DNA from: Plantago elongata
Taxonomy: Eukaryota; Streptophyta; Magnoliopsida; Lamiales; Plantaginaceae
Assembly: GCA_036897095.1 (NCBI GenBank)
Contig: JAYMSP010000134.1
Span: 1-64,000, forward strand
DNA: 64,000 nucleotides
Direction: 5' to 3'
The notes beneath the pieces were generated by a model. It saw only the letters and a program-made list of their open reading frames with translations. It searched no databases and was not told the DNA's origin. A program made the translations under genes and the position numbers. This document shows, in pieces, positions 47,668 through 60,380 of the stretch; positions within the stretch are counted from its first letter, which is position 1; each line of letters opens with the position of its first letter.

Positions 47668-50600
47668 ATCCTCCACATGAATATAAAATTGGCAAAGAAA
47701 ATGCTCATGCAAATAAAGAAATGCAATTCGAGAGTTCTAGAGAATTCGTTGCATCTGGAAAGGTGGTTATTAACCTTGAATCTTCCGTAGTGAAATACCA
47801 TTTGATACACTTGCCAACCAGTGGACGCGATACCTTGAACTGTTCGGTGTTGTGTGTAACAAGACAATGATACTCACAAACGTTTCCTCACACCTTAATC
47901 GGTCCTTTCGTTATTTTGGCCATGGACTGCCTTGGAAGTATTCATCAAATTCTCTAGAGATTTAGCCCTTTGAATCATCTCATAGAAGCGGCCCCCTTCA
48001 CATTCGATATGGGTGATCTCTTATTTAGGAGTACCTTGTCTTACCCCACGTTATCATATCAACGTATAATGATCATCAAAAGTTTATCACTTTTCCTACC
48101 ATGGAGAGCTCTATCACTCTTTCATCATAGGGATTGGTTGGGAACTCTATTTTTCGAGTGCTTTGGTCGATCCCCCCACAATTCGATTGTCCCTTTGAAC
48201 CTGCAGATTAGAATTTCCAATCCGGTAGGGTTGCCATCATGGGCAGTAATCATTTAATGGGCTTCTAATCCCTATTCCCCTCGATGAAATCTCGTTTGGT
48301 CTCTTAAACGACCATTTATTAATGGGTTCGTGATACTTCCTTCTATAGTAATCCAACATGTCGATACCGATTTTTATAATCTTACTCGCGGATTTAACTT
48401 TCAAGTCAACAACTCCCATCAAATAAAACTCTTCCAATAGCATTTGAAACTAACACAGTTTTAACTATTGGTATTATTATTTTTTCGGATTATAATGTTT
48501 CTCAAAATATTAATATACCAAGCATATCACACGTATTTCTAGATTCTCACTATGAACTCTAATTCATAGTTAATCCATACACAATATTACGATTTGCTAT
48601 ATTTCCCAGTAAATAATAGAAAAATCTCATTATAGAAATATAAACTCCATTAATATGAAAATCAAATTCATGAGTGCACCAACTCATGCACATCTTGGTA
48701 TCTCATAGTTAGTTTGATCTCACAACCAGTCTAGCTAACTATCACTTTTCCAATCCTCTTGATTGGAACTATTATAATACCAAGCCAATCAAACAATTTG
48801 GGACCACAAAATATGTTCTATCATGTAGACACACAAGTTTTTCTACTTATTTTAAATCACACACAAGTAAGCCCATCTAAATAGATTTCCAAAAACAAAC
48901 AATATTCACATCCTCTTGATGTATCATAGAAGTTTGTTAAAATGACATAGAAATCTTTGAATGTGAGATATAAAGCTTACTCTTTTCCTCACCATCAAGT
49001 TGTCCAGTCAATAGTTTCTCAAACATATTACTAAACCATTTGTTCTCATCTTCCTCTAGGAGATTTTAGTGTGACTTGACAATGATATGAATTTGTAAGT
49101 CCATAAATTCCTAGTATGAATAAACTAAAAACTTGATCAACATTTCAAGTTTGTGATATTGATGAATATGTCTCTTCATTATTGAAGTCTCCTCCCCCCA
49201 CATTTCACACCTCAATAATGACTAATAAGTGCACATGAGAGCGAACATAATATGGAGGTTTTCTCCTTCGATATGAAGTAATCATCACTACCCTCAACGA
49301 TAGAGTCTATATGCGTGTAGAATCCGTTCTCTGCTTCGCAAGAGAAACATAATCTCTTTCTAGACCGCCTCAAGCCTTAAGAACTTAAGGGTTTATAAAC
49401 CTTTCACATTTCATAAGGAAATTACATCTCTAAGTAGTATGTAATTAACGAGTTATGAAAACTCAAAAGACTTTTTCCCACAATATAGGGGCACACCATA
49501 ACTCAAGTATGATCGACGCATACATTTCCACACAAGCAATTCTTCTCATCATTTGGTGGTTTAGACCCCAAGTCCAAAAAATTCCACTTTTAGAATTGCA
49601 CAGACAAATCCTTCTAATAAGAAAATTGAGTAAATCAATGTTTTTCCCCATCCAAGTACAATTAAAACTTGTTTTGGCAATATTTCTCAATAAGTAGACA
49701 TGACTAAACTCCCATAGAAAAATAAATAAAGTAGGTTTAAACTCCACAATGGTGTTATGAACATGATTTGGGTTTTATAAAATATAGTTCAACCAACAAA
49801 ACTAATTTAACGAATTTGGAAGGTATAAAATATTATTTTTATTACCATGAGGAAAAATAATAATTATTTACTACGTTTGACATAGCTGTCAATGACAACA
49901 AACATTTGACCAAAACGTAGAACTCAAAACACTATAAAATAATTCTCCATCTTTGTTTTAGCAATCGAAGTACATCAACCCTCTTCAAGATGAACCATGT
50001 CGGACTTACAGATCTTGCATATCTCTAGCATATGCACGTTCTATTAAATAAGACATGTCCACAAGAATCACTAGTAATTCACCATGTCTTTAAAGTCTAC
50101 TTATAAATGTTATAAAAATTATCACCTATAAGCTTAATGACCTCAATGCCAACTCATTATAATTTATTCAAACACTTATTTAAGAAATCATATCTCAAAT
50201 GGCAACCATTGAGTAAATTCCTCACACTCAACTTTCATTGTAAAGGAGTTCACATGAGAATGGTGAATTTTTTAACTCAATCACGCAATCAACTTACATT
50301 TAGTAATTGATTTCATATGAACATTATGAAACTCTATTTCAATAATTATTTCCTTTCCAAGCAATGCGACAACAACGCTTTATCACACCCACAACATGGC
50401 TACAAGTCATGTGTCAACCAACCATTTAATGGTGCTTTTCTAGCCGTATACAAACTTGCATTGAGTTGTATCTCTTATAAAAATATGCTCTAAGAATAGC
50501 AAGGTACGACCTCAAAATCGTGATCACTTACAATTGGAACCTCAACGTTCTCGATTTATGCTCCACGCATTTCACAATGCTTCACATTATAAATTGTGAG

Positions 50601-50800
50601 AATTACATTCAAGTTAATGAAGTGCATAGACATAAAGTTGTGATAATTTATCTCACTTGAAAAACACAACAAATGAACAACATGATTTGAAAACTTCAAT
50701 TTCACAAATATAATTTAAGTAAAAGCAACTTAAAAACACATGTCTAACAACACATTGGAAAAAAGGTACCTCGACAAGTTTACTCACACTTGTTCTAACA
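46733..50800 (-). mobile_element. Decayed non-coding LTR retroelement (LARD-like), minus orientation
   Basis: A 935-bp LTR (46,733-47,667) has TGTTG...CAACA ends and, on the minus strand, a TATA-like box (ACTATAAAAAGG). Just outside it, on the internal side, is the purine-rich tract TTCATGTGGAGGAT, as expected next to a 3' LTR. The internal region to the right has no long open frame and no recognisable gag or pol, which fits a large non-autonomous LTR derivative. The matching LTR at the right end was not found, so the element is truncated or the partner has decayed. The right limit is approximate. It is a fossil without coding capacity. Confidence 0.55.
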
Positions 50801-51659
50801 AAAATAGCTTCATAAAGCGTAGCCCACCATCAAAGTATGGTTAACTTTATTCCTTCTATTAATTTCGAAAATATCCAAGTTTAATATGTATCAAAAAACA
50901 TAAATTAGAACCACACAATTTCTATTTTCAAATAATAGAAGAAAGTACCATTTAACATATTTAAAAACCACTCTGAGAGATAAAGTACCACAAGAAGTTC
51001 TATTCTCAATAATAGAAAAAAGTACTTTAAAAACTTCTGAAAAACTTCACTCCGACACAAAATATCATAATAAAGATGTTTCATAAAACTTAATAAATGT
51101 ACATTATGTAAGAATTCATTCGCAGTTGATATTATTTATATGCTCAAAGATAAATAAATCACAAGTTTAAACATAATTTTAATGGCGCAGAGATTAGAAC
51201 CTCAATAATACTCAAAAGATATAGTAAAGTCCAAACAGAACTGTATCTAAGAGGTTGAAAAAACTCATGCGAGCTCAATTAAATATATATGATTGAATTA
51301 ACTGGAAGTGGAGTATATTATAATATTTACTATATATATTTGTACTAAAAAAGACTATTCGAATAGCTCATCGATCTTTCGTGTTAAATTATTCTAGCTC
51401 GAGCTCAAAATATTTTCAATTTAAAAATAAAATTTGAATTCGAAAAAACTGAGTTCTTTTTAGTCGAGCTTGAATAAAACTCTCCTCCTTTGCCGTGCTA
51501 GTTGAGATAGGAATATTATATAATTCTTCCATTCCGAACTTGCTATTTTCCGTTATAGTCCGTCCCATTCGAATTCTAAAACCCAGGCTACAACCCACCA
51601 GACGGCCCTAAAAGCAAAATCACTCATTCAATTCGTCTCCAAATTGATCTTCCCTACTT

Positions 51660-51690
51660 CCCTCTCACTCTCTCACTCTCTCACTCTCAG
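51660..51690 (+). repeat. CT-rich leader of DPH2 (TCTCTCAC-type repeat)
   Basis: Three near-perfect copies of CACTCTCT-type units directly before the start codon at 51,711. Pyrimidine-rich leaders of this kind are common in plant core promoters and 5' untranslated regions. Confidence 0.6.
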
Positions 51691-51710
51691 CTTCTCGTTG
51701 GCATTTGGCC

Positions 51711-54700
51711 ATGGACATGGACTCAAATTACGAAATTACGCGCGTAGCCGACTTCATACGCCACCATACTTTCACCAGAGTAGCTCTACAGGTACCGCCT
51801 TCGTTTGATGAAGTTGCTTGTTTATGCGCTGTTGTTGCTATTAACTAATCATCTTTTTCGTTTTTGTTCCGGTAAAGTTTCCCGATGAGCTACTGAAAGA
51901 CTCGATGACTGTTGTTAGAGCTCTACGCCGTGAGCTTGATTCGTCGGTGAAGCTCTATGTAATGGCCGATACGACTTACGGCAGCTGCTGCGTAGATGAA
52001 GTTGGGGCGGCTCATGTTAGTGCCGATTGCGTCGTTCATTACGGACATACTTGCCTTAGCCAGTGAGTTTGAGTTTATTCTGGTGTGAATTAGTATATTA
52101 GGTTTGAATGTTTATGGTTTTGATCGAAAATGCATTCAAATTTGGTCAAATTCGCGGAGGACAGTGTAGTAGGGAATGCTGTGTTAATGTTTTCGGTATC
52201 TGTAGTTAGGTTCATTTGTTAAAAGAGAATAAACTTGAATGCCTAAGTATGTTTAGATTGAATCGGCGTTTAGACTGTAGCTCCAATTGTGTGGTAGAAA
52301 TATCTTATTCTGAAGCAATAGATCATACCTAGTTTCTAAGCTAGTTTCAAGTTGAACTAAGCCAATAACATTACAGCACGAAACATGGATTCTGTTGATT
52401 GTCAATCTAGTTGCAACATGACTCTGATTATTGAAATCAGTAAGTTAACATTCGATGTGTGGTGTTGTACAATGACTTGTTTCATGAGGCTGTTAATTGT
52501 TACTTAACTGATAGCATGCGTATAATCAGTTTATAAGAGAGTAATGAGTCCTAATAGCTGATACAAGCCAACCTTTCATTTTGTAAACGTCCAATGAAGT
52601 AGGATTTGGTTGCTGGTATTTTTCTAAAGGTTATAATTTATTTTGTTTACATACAGGACGTCAAGTCTCCCAGCATTGTTCATTTTCAGGAAGGCTTCAG
52701 TTAACACATCGAATTGTGTTAGGAACTTGCTTGATTATGGAATGAAAAGTCGAAAGCCCGTGTTGGTATGATCTCTATCACACACACACACACACACACA
52801 GACATGTGTGTGTTTATGTAATTTCACTTCGTTCAACGGAATGGAGTTGTTTTCCACATCCTTATTAAGTTTGGATGAAATATTTAGATTGTTGATCATA
52901 TGATTTTCTTGCAAAAAGACAGAAGCCATGATAGAGAATTAAGATCTCATCATGGAATTCTGTTGTTTTCTAAATTTTTGTTTCTTATACTACTAAAGGA
53001 CCAGATAAATTTTATGTCAAGAACCCCCTCCCTTGACATGAATACCACACTACCTACCGGGGATTGTATTTATAAGTTCATGATAGAATAACAAATATCA
53101 AATTTGATTTCACCTTATTAGTTTTTGCTCTAGCTTTGTCTGTGTTCTCTGAGATGTAAGTGGTCTGGGAAAGTAATCAATATTAACCTGAATGGTATAA
53201 TACTGGAATAGCTGATGTTCTCATTGACTTTTACTGAAGATGATACTAAAAGTAACAACATAGCAACATGAAGTGCATGTTACTCTGTGAGGTTATGCCC
53301 TTCCTTTTTTAATGTATCTTTTGAGGAATCTGAAGTTCATTATCCGTGCACCCTCCGCTGCATAAAGCTGGTTGAAGGGAGATTTCGGTTTTTTGTGCTA
53401 AAGTGATGAAATTACCAGTAGCTCATTTATTATTGCTTTCAAGTGCTTATTTTATGTATGTACAGGTTCTGTTTGGGGTGGAGTACGCACATGTAATTAA
53501 AGACATTAAAGAAAAGTTGGCACATGATACTTCAAATATAAATGGATCAACGACCATGTCAGAGACCCTTTTTGCTGATGTAAGCTTTTCAGTTATAAAC
53601 CCAACAGCAACATCTAAACCTGCAAATCAACCTGGCACTGTTGATATCCATGATCTTAATGAATCCGTTGCTGAAGGAACTGATACAACTTATAGCATTG
53701 GAGGCTTAAGCTGGGAATTGCCGAAAGGACACATAATGGAGGAGTACTTACTTTTTTGGATCGGGATGGACAATCCAGCATTCGCAAATGTTGTACTGAC
53801 TTTTAATAGCTGTGAAATAGGTAAGAGTCTACGACTCTACATATGTCGGATACTTCTTGATAGTGATATCTAGTTTACAACGGGGGCACCTCATAATGTT
53901 CTTCCTCTTCATGCCTCTGGGCATTTATCTTGTGTTATAGTGTTTGATTCCCATGGTTTTCGTTTCTAATTTTTTTTTATGGATCTAGATATCGATTCTT
54001 CCAATTAAATGACATATGTGGAGGGTAAGAAATCTTTAAATTTAAGAGTATGCATAAAGTATCACCACCTACAGATTTGACAGCTGGGTATGTTTCAAGC
54101 AACTTCTTAGGAGCATGTTTTGTTGTAAAAAATAATCTCATAAAGTGCCATATGCTTTAGGGAAAAGGACATGGGATAAGGTTTTAAACTGTGTGTTATA
54201 ATCTCCTTAAATATGGTTATGATATTGAGTTTGTAATGTCTACGTCATTTCAGTTAGATATGATGCAGCTGAAGAACGCGTGATAGCAGACCTGTCCCAG
54301 CAGAGAAAAATACTGAAGCGCAGGTACTATCAAATAGCCTGTTCATGCGAATACTGAATTCTTTAATTCTCTTAAAGTCCATTTGCATTCTTATCCGTTG
54401 TGTGCCATATTGATCAACATTGCAGATATTATCTAGTTGAGAAGGCAAAAGATGCTAATATGATTGGAATCTTGGTCGGAACACTTGGAGCAGGTTTTTT
54501 TTTTTCCCCTGTAAAATCTTTCTCATATGGTCTAACATAGAGTATGAGGCTGCACTAAGTTTGTTCCATCAGTTTCATTCTCCTTCCTGCCAAAGTTAGA
54601 TTGCTTTTGGGGCCTAGTCTCAACACCATATTGGCTTGCCATATTTTTGGACCTTTGGATGTATCTATTCCCTCTTATGGCAATGCAGCACTCATAATGA

Positions 54701-56273
54701 CATACTAGTATTTGTACAGTTACTCTTGCATTTGTTGATTTATGTACTCAATTTCATTACTGTAGCATCATAATTGCTACATCTGGTGGAAGTCTGGAGA
54801 TTGATTTGTTATATATCCTGAAACATGTAATTGAGAATGGACATGCACTTTGTCCTCATGGACCTTACATTTGTATTTTTTGTGGAAGTTTCGGGAAAAA
54901 AAAAAAGAATCAGTTTTACATACGCGTCCAAAGACTTGATCCTTTGGAATGTCCTGATGATTTGACACTGCTGTTTTTATGTGAACTCTTATGCAGCTGG
55001 TTATCTTCACATGATTCATCAGCTGAAGGAACTCATATCAAGAGCTGGGAAAAAGTCTTACACCTTTGTTATGGGACGACCAAATCCTGCAAAACTTGCC
55101 AATTTTCCTGAGGTAAACATCATATGGGTTGTTGGCATATACTCTTATATAACTTGTTGATTATGCTAAAGCTCTAATACATGTGGCAGTGTGATGTTTT
55201 TATTAATGTTTCCTGTGCGGAAACAGCTTTGTTGGACAGTAAGGAGTTCTTAGCTCCTGTAATCACACCGTTCGAAGCGCTGCTTGCACTAGATAGGTAT
55301 TGTTTCTTGCATGATTAAGGATATGAGTTGTCACAAAAATAAAAATCCTCCTTTAGAAATATGACTCATCACATGTTGATTCATCCATTCACTCGGTTAA
55401 TGCAAATATATTATTGGTCAAACTTCCAGGGGAAGTCAATGGACGGGAGAGTATTTGACAGAATTCAAAGATCTAATTGTTTCAGCCCCCTCAGTGAAAC
55501 GGGAGCATTCTGAAGAAGCACGGTTTTCTTTCCTTCAGGGTGGTTATGTTGAAGATTTGGATATTGAAGGTACATCTTCTTTGACTTCTCCCAGTCTGCA
55601 CTTCTCTGCTTACTTCAGCATCTGTATAGAGAGCCAAAATGGTAAACCTGGACTCTCAGTTTGTCTACATGACTAAAGTAGTTTTTATGAGTGTGCTCTT
55701 ACCAGGTGAGACTCACCCTTTAGAGTTCGGTCTGAATATAAATGAATCCCTTCTGCTTGGACATTCTAATGCCCTTTTTTTGATGTGGATGCAGCTTATT
55801 GCAAATATTTATTGGGAATGGGGTAAGGGTAGAATTCAGATTTTTTTTGTGACGTGGGGTTATTTATAGATCCCATATGACCACTGTACTGGGAATGCAT
55901 CTAGCGGTTGGTTATTTTCTTCGTTATGGTTGATGGATCTGACATTGTTGAGCATTTCTTCTTTTCTTTCTCTCCCACTCTACTCTTAATATTAGTATAT
56001 CTGATTACGTGCTGTGCTAATCTGCCAGAGGACAAAGAAGAAGATAAGGATGCAGTCCTTTCACTGGTGAACATAACAGAAAAAGCTCTCCAAGTGCGAG
56101 ATCAGGACTCAAGATCCATAACAAAGAGCATACCGAAAAGTGGGGCTGAATATTTTGCAGGCCGTTCATATCATGGTCTTGATATTAATGGCAGTAGTTC
56201 CCTTCCAGACAAATTCTTGATTGGGAGAAGCGGGAAGGCTTCTGGATACAAAGACGAGAAGATAGGACGGTAA
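51711..56273 (+). CDS. DPH2: Diphthamide biosynthesis protein DPH2 (3-amino-3-carboxypropyl transfer subunit)
   Basis: Ten exons (51711-51791, 51878-52062, 52657-52765, 53466-53820, 54254-54323, 54426-54493, 54997-55112, 55190-55296, 55430-55569, 56029-56273) join in frame to 491 residues. DPH2 pairs with DPH1 as a non-canonical radical-SAM enzyme that moves a 3-amino-3-carboxypropyl group from SAM to a histidine of elongation factor 2, the first step of diphthamide synthesis, in the cytosol. Family landmarks are [38 protein letters not shown], a late [21 protein letters not shown] block and [11 protein letters not shown]. Candidate Fe-S cysteines are in the SCC, ADC, HTC and VSC motifs (C64/C65, C78, C86, C337). 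The last exon ([16 protein letters not shown]) is the usual variable tail. An AC microsatellite lies in intron 3 near 52,780. Confidence 0.94.
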
Positions 56274-57743
56274 CTATTCCTACAAAAACGAGAAGATAGA
56301 ACGGTAACCTAGTTTCTTTAGTTTCCTTTCCTATTACGTGGTCGATTTTGCCCTTCACCATGTTGTCACGCTAAAACTTACTATATGGTATAGATTTCTT
56401 ATCAATCTTGAAAACAATTTGGAGTCTCTTCTTATTGTAGTACTGAATTCACACATTATGTCTTGTGTTTATATTACTAGACGAGTGAGAATCAGTACCA
56501 TGATGTACTTTTATTTTGAATTTTGAGTTAGTTTCGAGATTGACTTTAATCACAAATCACTCTTAAATTATATTTTGAGTAATTCATTATATTGGTTGAG
56601 GATCTTCTCCAATGTACATTATTAAAGTGACCTAACGTGGCATTGCCTTGAGAAAGGTACAAAAACCTTGCCACTACTGAATGTCGGGACCAGAAAATGA
56701 TACTACTGATAGATGTGGATATAGCTTTTGTAATCAGTTGAAAGTTTTGCACAAAAGTGTTAGTCATATGTATGTGTATCACTTGATTTTTATGGTATTA
56801 CTGGGAATAGACGATAGTCGAAACGGATCTCCAACACAGATGTATCAACTACCAATACAAGGAGAAAGAAAGAGTTTGCACGATAATCTATGTTCGTGTC
56901 AATATTGAAGACACGAGCTGCATGTTCAATTTCAATTAGATTACACGTTTATTATAGATATAATATATATTTCAGATTTTTAGATTAATTTATGTAATAA
57001 CGAGACCGGAAGAAAGAGTAGGATTGAATGAGATAGATTGATCACATGATACTTTATATTAAAAGTTGAAGATGTGGTATGTATTCAATTAACAAATAAA
57101 ATCTTTTAGATGAATGTGTAAAGTGATTTAAACTTTTACTAGTAATAATTGGTTTTAGTTTACCTGGGAAAAGGTCAAGTTTAAGGGGCTAAATCACATT
57201 TAGACAACTGAGAACAACAAAAGGACTAAAAGTTTCATCCTTAATGGTTTGGAGAAGCTAATGAGTTATAGTTAAACTTTTTGAGGTTTCATAATTTATA
57301 TTATATTCTAATTTAATTGGTTCAATTAATCTATATAATTATAATATTGATGTTTTAAAAATAAAATGACCAAGTATGTATTGAGTAAAAAGCTCAAAAT
57401 AGAAACACATCACCGTCCTTCTATATTGGATATATTAGATCGAAACATTAATAACTCAGTGGTGAGTTAAAATACCATGTATCTAATAAGTTAAGTGTTT
57501 AATTTTTTTAAAAAGATTAATTTATCGTAAATCGAAGATAAAAAATGATGGTTGTACAATTGTACGAGCTAGGAATGATAATTCCGACTAAAGCCGGTGA
57601 GTGGGCAAACTTGAGTTAATTTTTTTTATCTAATTGTGCCGACTTTTAGTCGAATTTGTAAAGAACAAGTCCTTTTATACAAATCTAAAACAACTCTTGA
57701 AACACAATTCATTTCCATCATCACCAAAAATCAAGAATCAAGA
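56274..57743. other. Intergenic between DPH2 and the PRA1 gene
   Basis: AT-rich with no gene, RNA or clear repeat recognised. The PRA1 leader probably begins a little before 57,700. Confidence 0.45.
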
Positions 57744-58253
57744 ATGCCAATAAACTACGGCCCAAAACCTCCCCTCCCACCACCACCCTCCTCCGCCGCA
57801 CGCCGCCCATGGAGCCTCTTCTTCTCCACCTCCACCCTCTCCCTCCCCTCCACCTACTCCGACGCCACTTCCCGAATCCGCCACAACCTCAACCACTTCC
57901 GCTACAACTACACTCTCATCACCCTAATCATCCTCTTCTTGACCCTCGTCTACCACCCCCTCTCCATCTTCGTCTTCCTCCTCACTTCCCTCGCCTGGCT
58001 CTACCTCTACTTCTTTCGCGACGACCCACTTGTCCTGTTCGGCAAATTCGTCAGTGATCGTGTCGTATTGGTGGTTCTGAGCTTGGTTACTGTGGTGGCC
58101 TTGGTGCTTACTCATGTGGGGTTGAATGTGCTTGTGGGATTGTGTGTTGCGTTTGTGTTGGTTTTGGTTCATGCGGCGGTTAGAGGGACGGAGGATTTGT
58201 TTTTGGATGAGAATGAGGCGGAGGAGGGTGGGTTGATCTCGGTTGTGAGGTAA
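57744..58253 (+). CDS. PRA1 family protein (prenylated Rab acceptor)
   Basis: A single exon encodes 169 residues. A proline-rich N terminus (PKPPLPPPPSSAARRPW) precedes the PRA1 domain: RIRHNLNHFRYNYTLITLII, then two hydrophobic hairpins (LITLIILFLTLVYHPLSIFV; FLLTSLAWLYLYFF, and VVLVVLSLVTVVALVLTHVG; LNVLVGLCVAFVLVLVHAAV) and the acidic tail RGTEDLFLDENEAEEGG. PRA1 proteins sit in ER, Golgi or endosomal membranes with both ends in the cytosol and bind prenylated Rab GTPases in vesicle traffic. The length, single exon and RNNL-Y-like core suit the plant PRA1 F group. The open frame extends upstream without an ATG, so 57,744 is the start. Codon use is notably C-rich in the first half. Confidence 0.9.
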   Translation: MPINYGPKPPLPPPPSSAARRPWSLFFSTSTLSLPSTYSDATSRIRHNLNHFRYNYTLITLIILFLTLVYHPLSIFVFLLTSLAWLYLYFFRDDPLVLFGKFVSDRVVLVVLSLVTVVALVLTHVGLNVLVGLCVAFVLVLVHAAVRGTEDLFLDENEAEEGGLISVVR

Positions 58254-60380
58254 AGGTTGGATCTTTTCTACGGGTTTTCGAGAATTCGTGTCGAAATCGG
58301 GGCTTTTTAGTATACTATGGTGGTTATTGACTTTAGAGTGTGATGTATTGATTGCTAGTGCTACTGCTTAGAAGGTAGAAAGAATCTCTTGGAATGAGCT
58401 GGATTGTGGCTGAGAAAGTTGGTTTCTTTTTTGTATTTTCACTTGGTTAATGCTACTACTAATGATCTCATGGAATATCGATTGTAAAGTTACGTTTACT
58501 GATGGAAATTCGAAAGTATTGTTTTTTTCTTGCTTGATTATGCTTGGATCTGGCAATTGGGACTTGTTATGGATATAGGTAATCATAGATTTCATATGAA
58601 TTCGTGTCGAAATCAGGGTATTAGTCTTCTTAGTACATGGTAGTTTCTTGGAAAGAGTTGAGTAGGGGAATCAAGAATGTATTGCTTAATTGTGGCTGAG
58701 AAAGTTGGTTTCTTTTTAGTTTTTCTACTTGGTTAATGTTCTACTACCTACTACAGATCTCTGGAATATCGATTGTAATGTTACGTTTTCCGAACGGAAC
58801 TTTTTTTTTTTTTTGCTTGTTTATTCATAGATCTGGCTCTGGCAATTAGGACTTGTTATGGAATTAGGTAATCATAGGTTTCATATGCATCTATCTGTTT
58901 CTTGGCTCAAGTTTTCCGGATATTGTTTGTAAGTTGGGATTGTAGTCTTATTAGGTGCTTGTTCAGAGTGTGAAGTGGTTATTTCTATGAGCCTATGAAT
59001 ATGGAATCTCTAGGAATGAGCTGAAATGTTCTGGATTCAAGAATGTGTTATTTAATTGAATGATTGCATCGGAGTTTTTTGTGTTTCGGCTTGGCTAATG
59101 GTACAACAGATCTTATGGTTTCAGTTTATGATGTTTTTTCTTTAGATTAATGAGTTGAGATGTACAAATTTTGTTCTTATTATAGTGCTTGATTGTTCTT
59201 GTAGTAGCAAAAGAATGATTATTAGTTTCCGTGAATCGTGGCTCTATACTTTCTATATGTACTTGCTAGAAATTTGGTGGAAATTGGGATTGTCGTCTTC
59301 TTAGTTTGTGCTTGTTGAGAGTGTGATTTGGACATTTGGTAATTGTTAAGAAGGCAGAAAGTTTTCCTAAGAGTTGAATGTAATGGAATCAAGACTATGT
59401 TGCTTAATTGAGAAATGATTACATTTGTTGCAAAGGAAGTTGATGTTCTGATGTTTCTACTTGTTTAGTTCTAGTACAGTCTACAGATCTCATGGAGTAT
59501 CAATTGTATTTGTATTTTCATATGCTGCATTTATCTTCTTGGATCTAGCAATTAAGAAGTTTGCTGTTCTGGATCTAGGCAATCATGTATTTCTTTATTC
59601 ATAGCAAGTGTAGAGTTATTATATGTCTTCGGTGTTTGTTAACCACTCATGCCATGAGGGTCATTTTCAAATAGTTGCTCTCAGTCTAGGACTCTAGATG
59701 CTTCATTTGAAACACTTGCTGCATAAATTGTACCAGAGTCATTGTTTGCTCAAGTGTTTTCCTATATATGGTTTAATCAGTGGCACGGCAAGTATTGACA
59801 TGTTTCTTGCAATCAGTATGAGAACGCATTTATGTACTATACCCAATTGCTAAGAGATTTCGTCTAAACGTTGTTGTAAACCTGAGCTGTATTTTACTGT
59901 CAAAATTTTCTTGGTGCAAGCAACATGTTACATCTTGCTGCTTATTGCAGTTTGTGGGCTAACATTGGTAGTAAAACAGTTCATTAGGCAATTGTTGCTG
60001 GTACACCTGACCTTATAACCGTCCTGCAATCTGCATTGCTGTGTGAGTGTGGTTTTGCATAGGTTGACACTTAGAGTTCACCAAAAAAACAAAATTGTAT
60101 AGTATCCATTCAGGCAGACTAGAATAGAGCGAGTACAATCATGCAGCGATCTTTGTCCTGAAAAGAGTAAAACTAGAAAGAAAAAATAATTGTCATCTCT
60201 GAGCTAGAAAAAATAATTGTCATCTCTGAGCTATTCGATGACCTCAATGATTTTACAGCAAGATGACACAACTCTAGAGTCACATATGCAAACCATGTTT
60301 CATCTTTCCCTTTAGTCACGGAACAAGAGATTGCTCGTTGCCTTAACAGATCCACAACATGCTGAACTGGTGTGCCCTCA
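58254..60380. other. Intergenic with diverged direct repeats downstream of PRA1
   Basis: About 58,370-59,600 holds four diverged direct repeats (described separately). The rest shows nothing I can name. It ends with the 3' flank of the TPR gene. Confidence 0.5.
58370..59600 (+). repeat. Four diverged direct repeats, unit about 280-350 bp
   Basis: Unit landmarks recur in order: GAAAGAATCTCTTGGAATGAG, GGCTGAGAAAGTTGGTTTCTT, CTACTTGGTTAATG, ATCTCATGGAATATCGATTG, GGATCTGGCAATTGGGACTT. Units begin near 58,370, 58,650, 59,000 and 59,350. The first two are the closest, and the later ones have drifted. They lie just after the PRA1 stop codon, so the 3' flank of that gene has been repeatedly duplicated. 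Confidence 0.65.

Larger units (their letters stand above)
46020..51710. other. Intergenic, mostly a decayed LTR-type element
   Basis: The promoter element of copy 6 is at about 46,231-46,270. From 46,733 the space is filled by an LTR-type element and AT-rich sequence of uncertain origin up to about 51,240. The last part (51,640-51,710) is the CT-rich leader of DPH2. Confidence 0.5.

Noticed and set aside
46733-50800. CRISPR-like or gene-coding array in the repeat-rich region
   Set aside because: There is no regular repeat-spacer pattern and this is a plant genome. The short open frames here are chance frames in the LTR-type element.
52770-52815. AC/GT microsatellite in DPH2 intron 3
   Set aside because: Ordinary simple repeat, placed well away from the splice sites.
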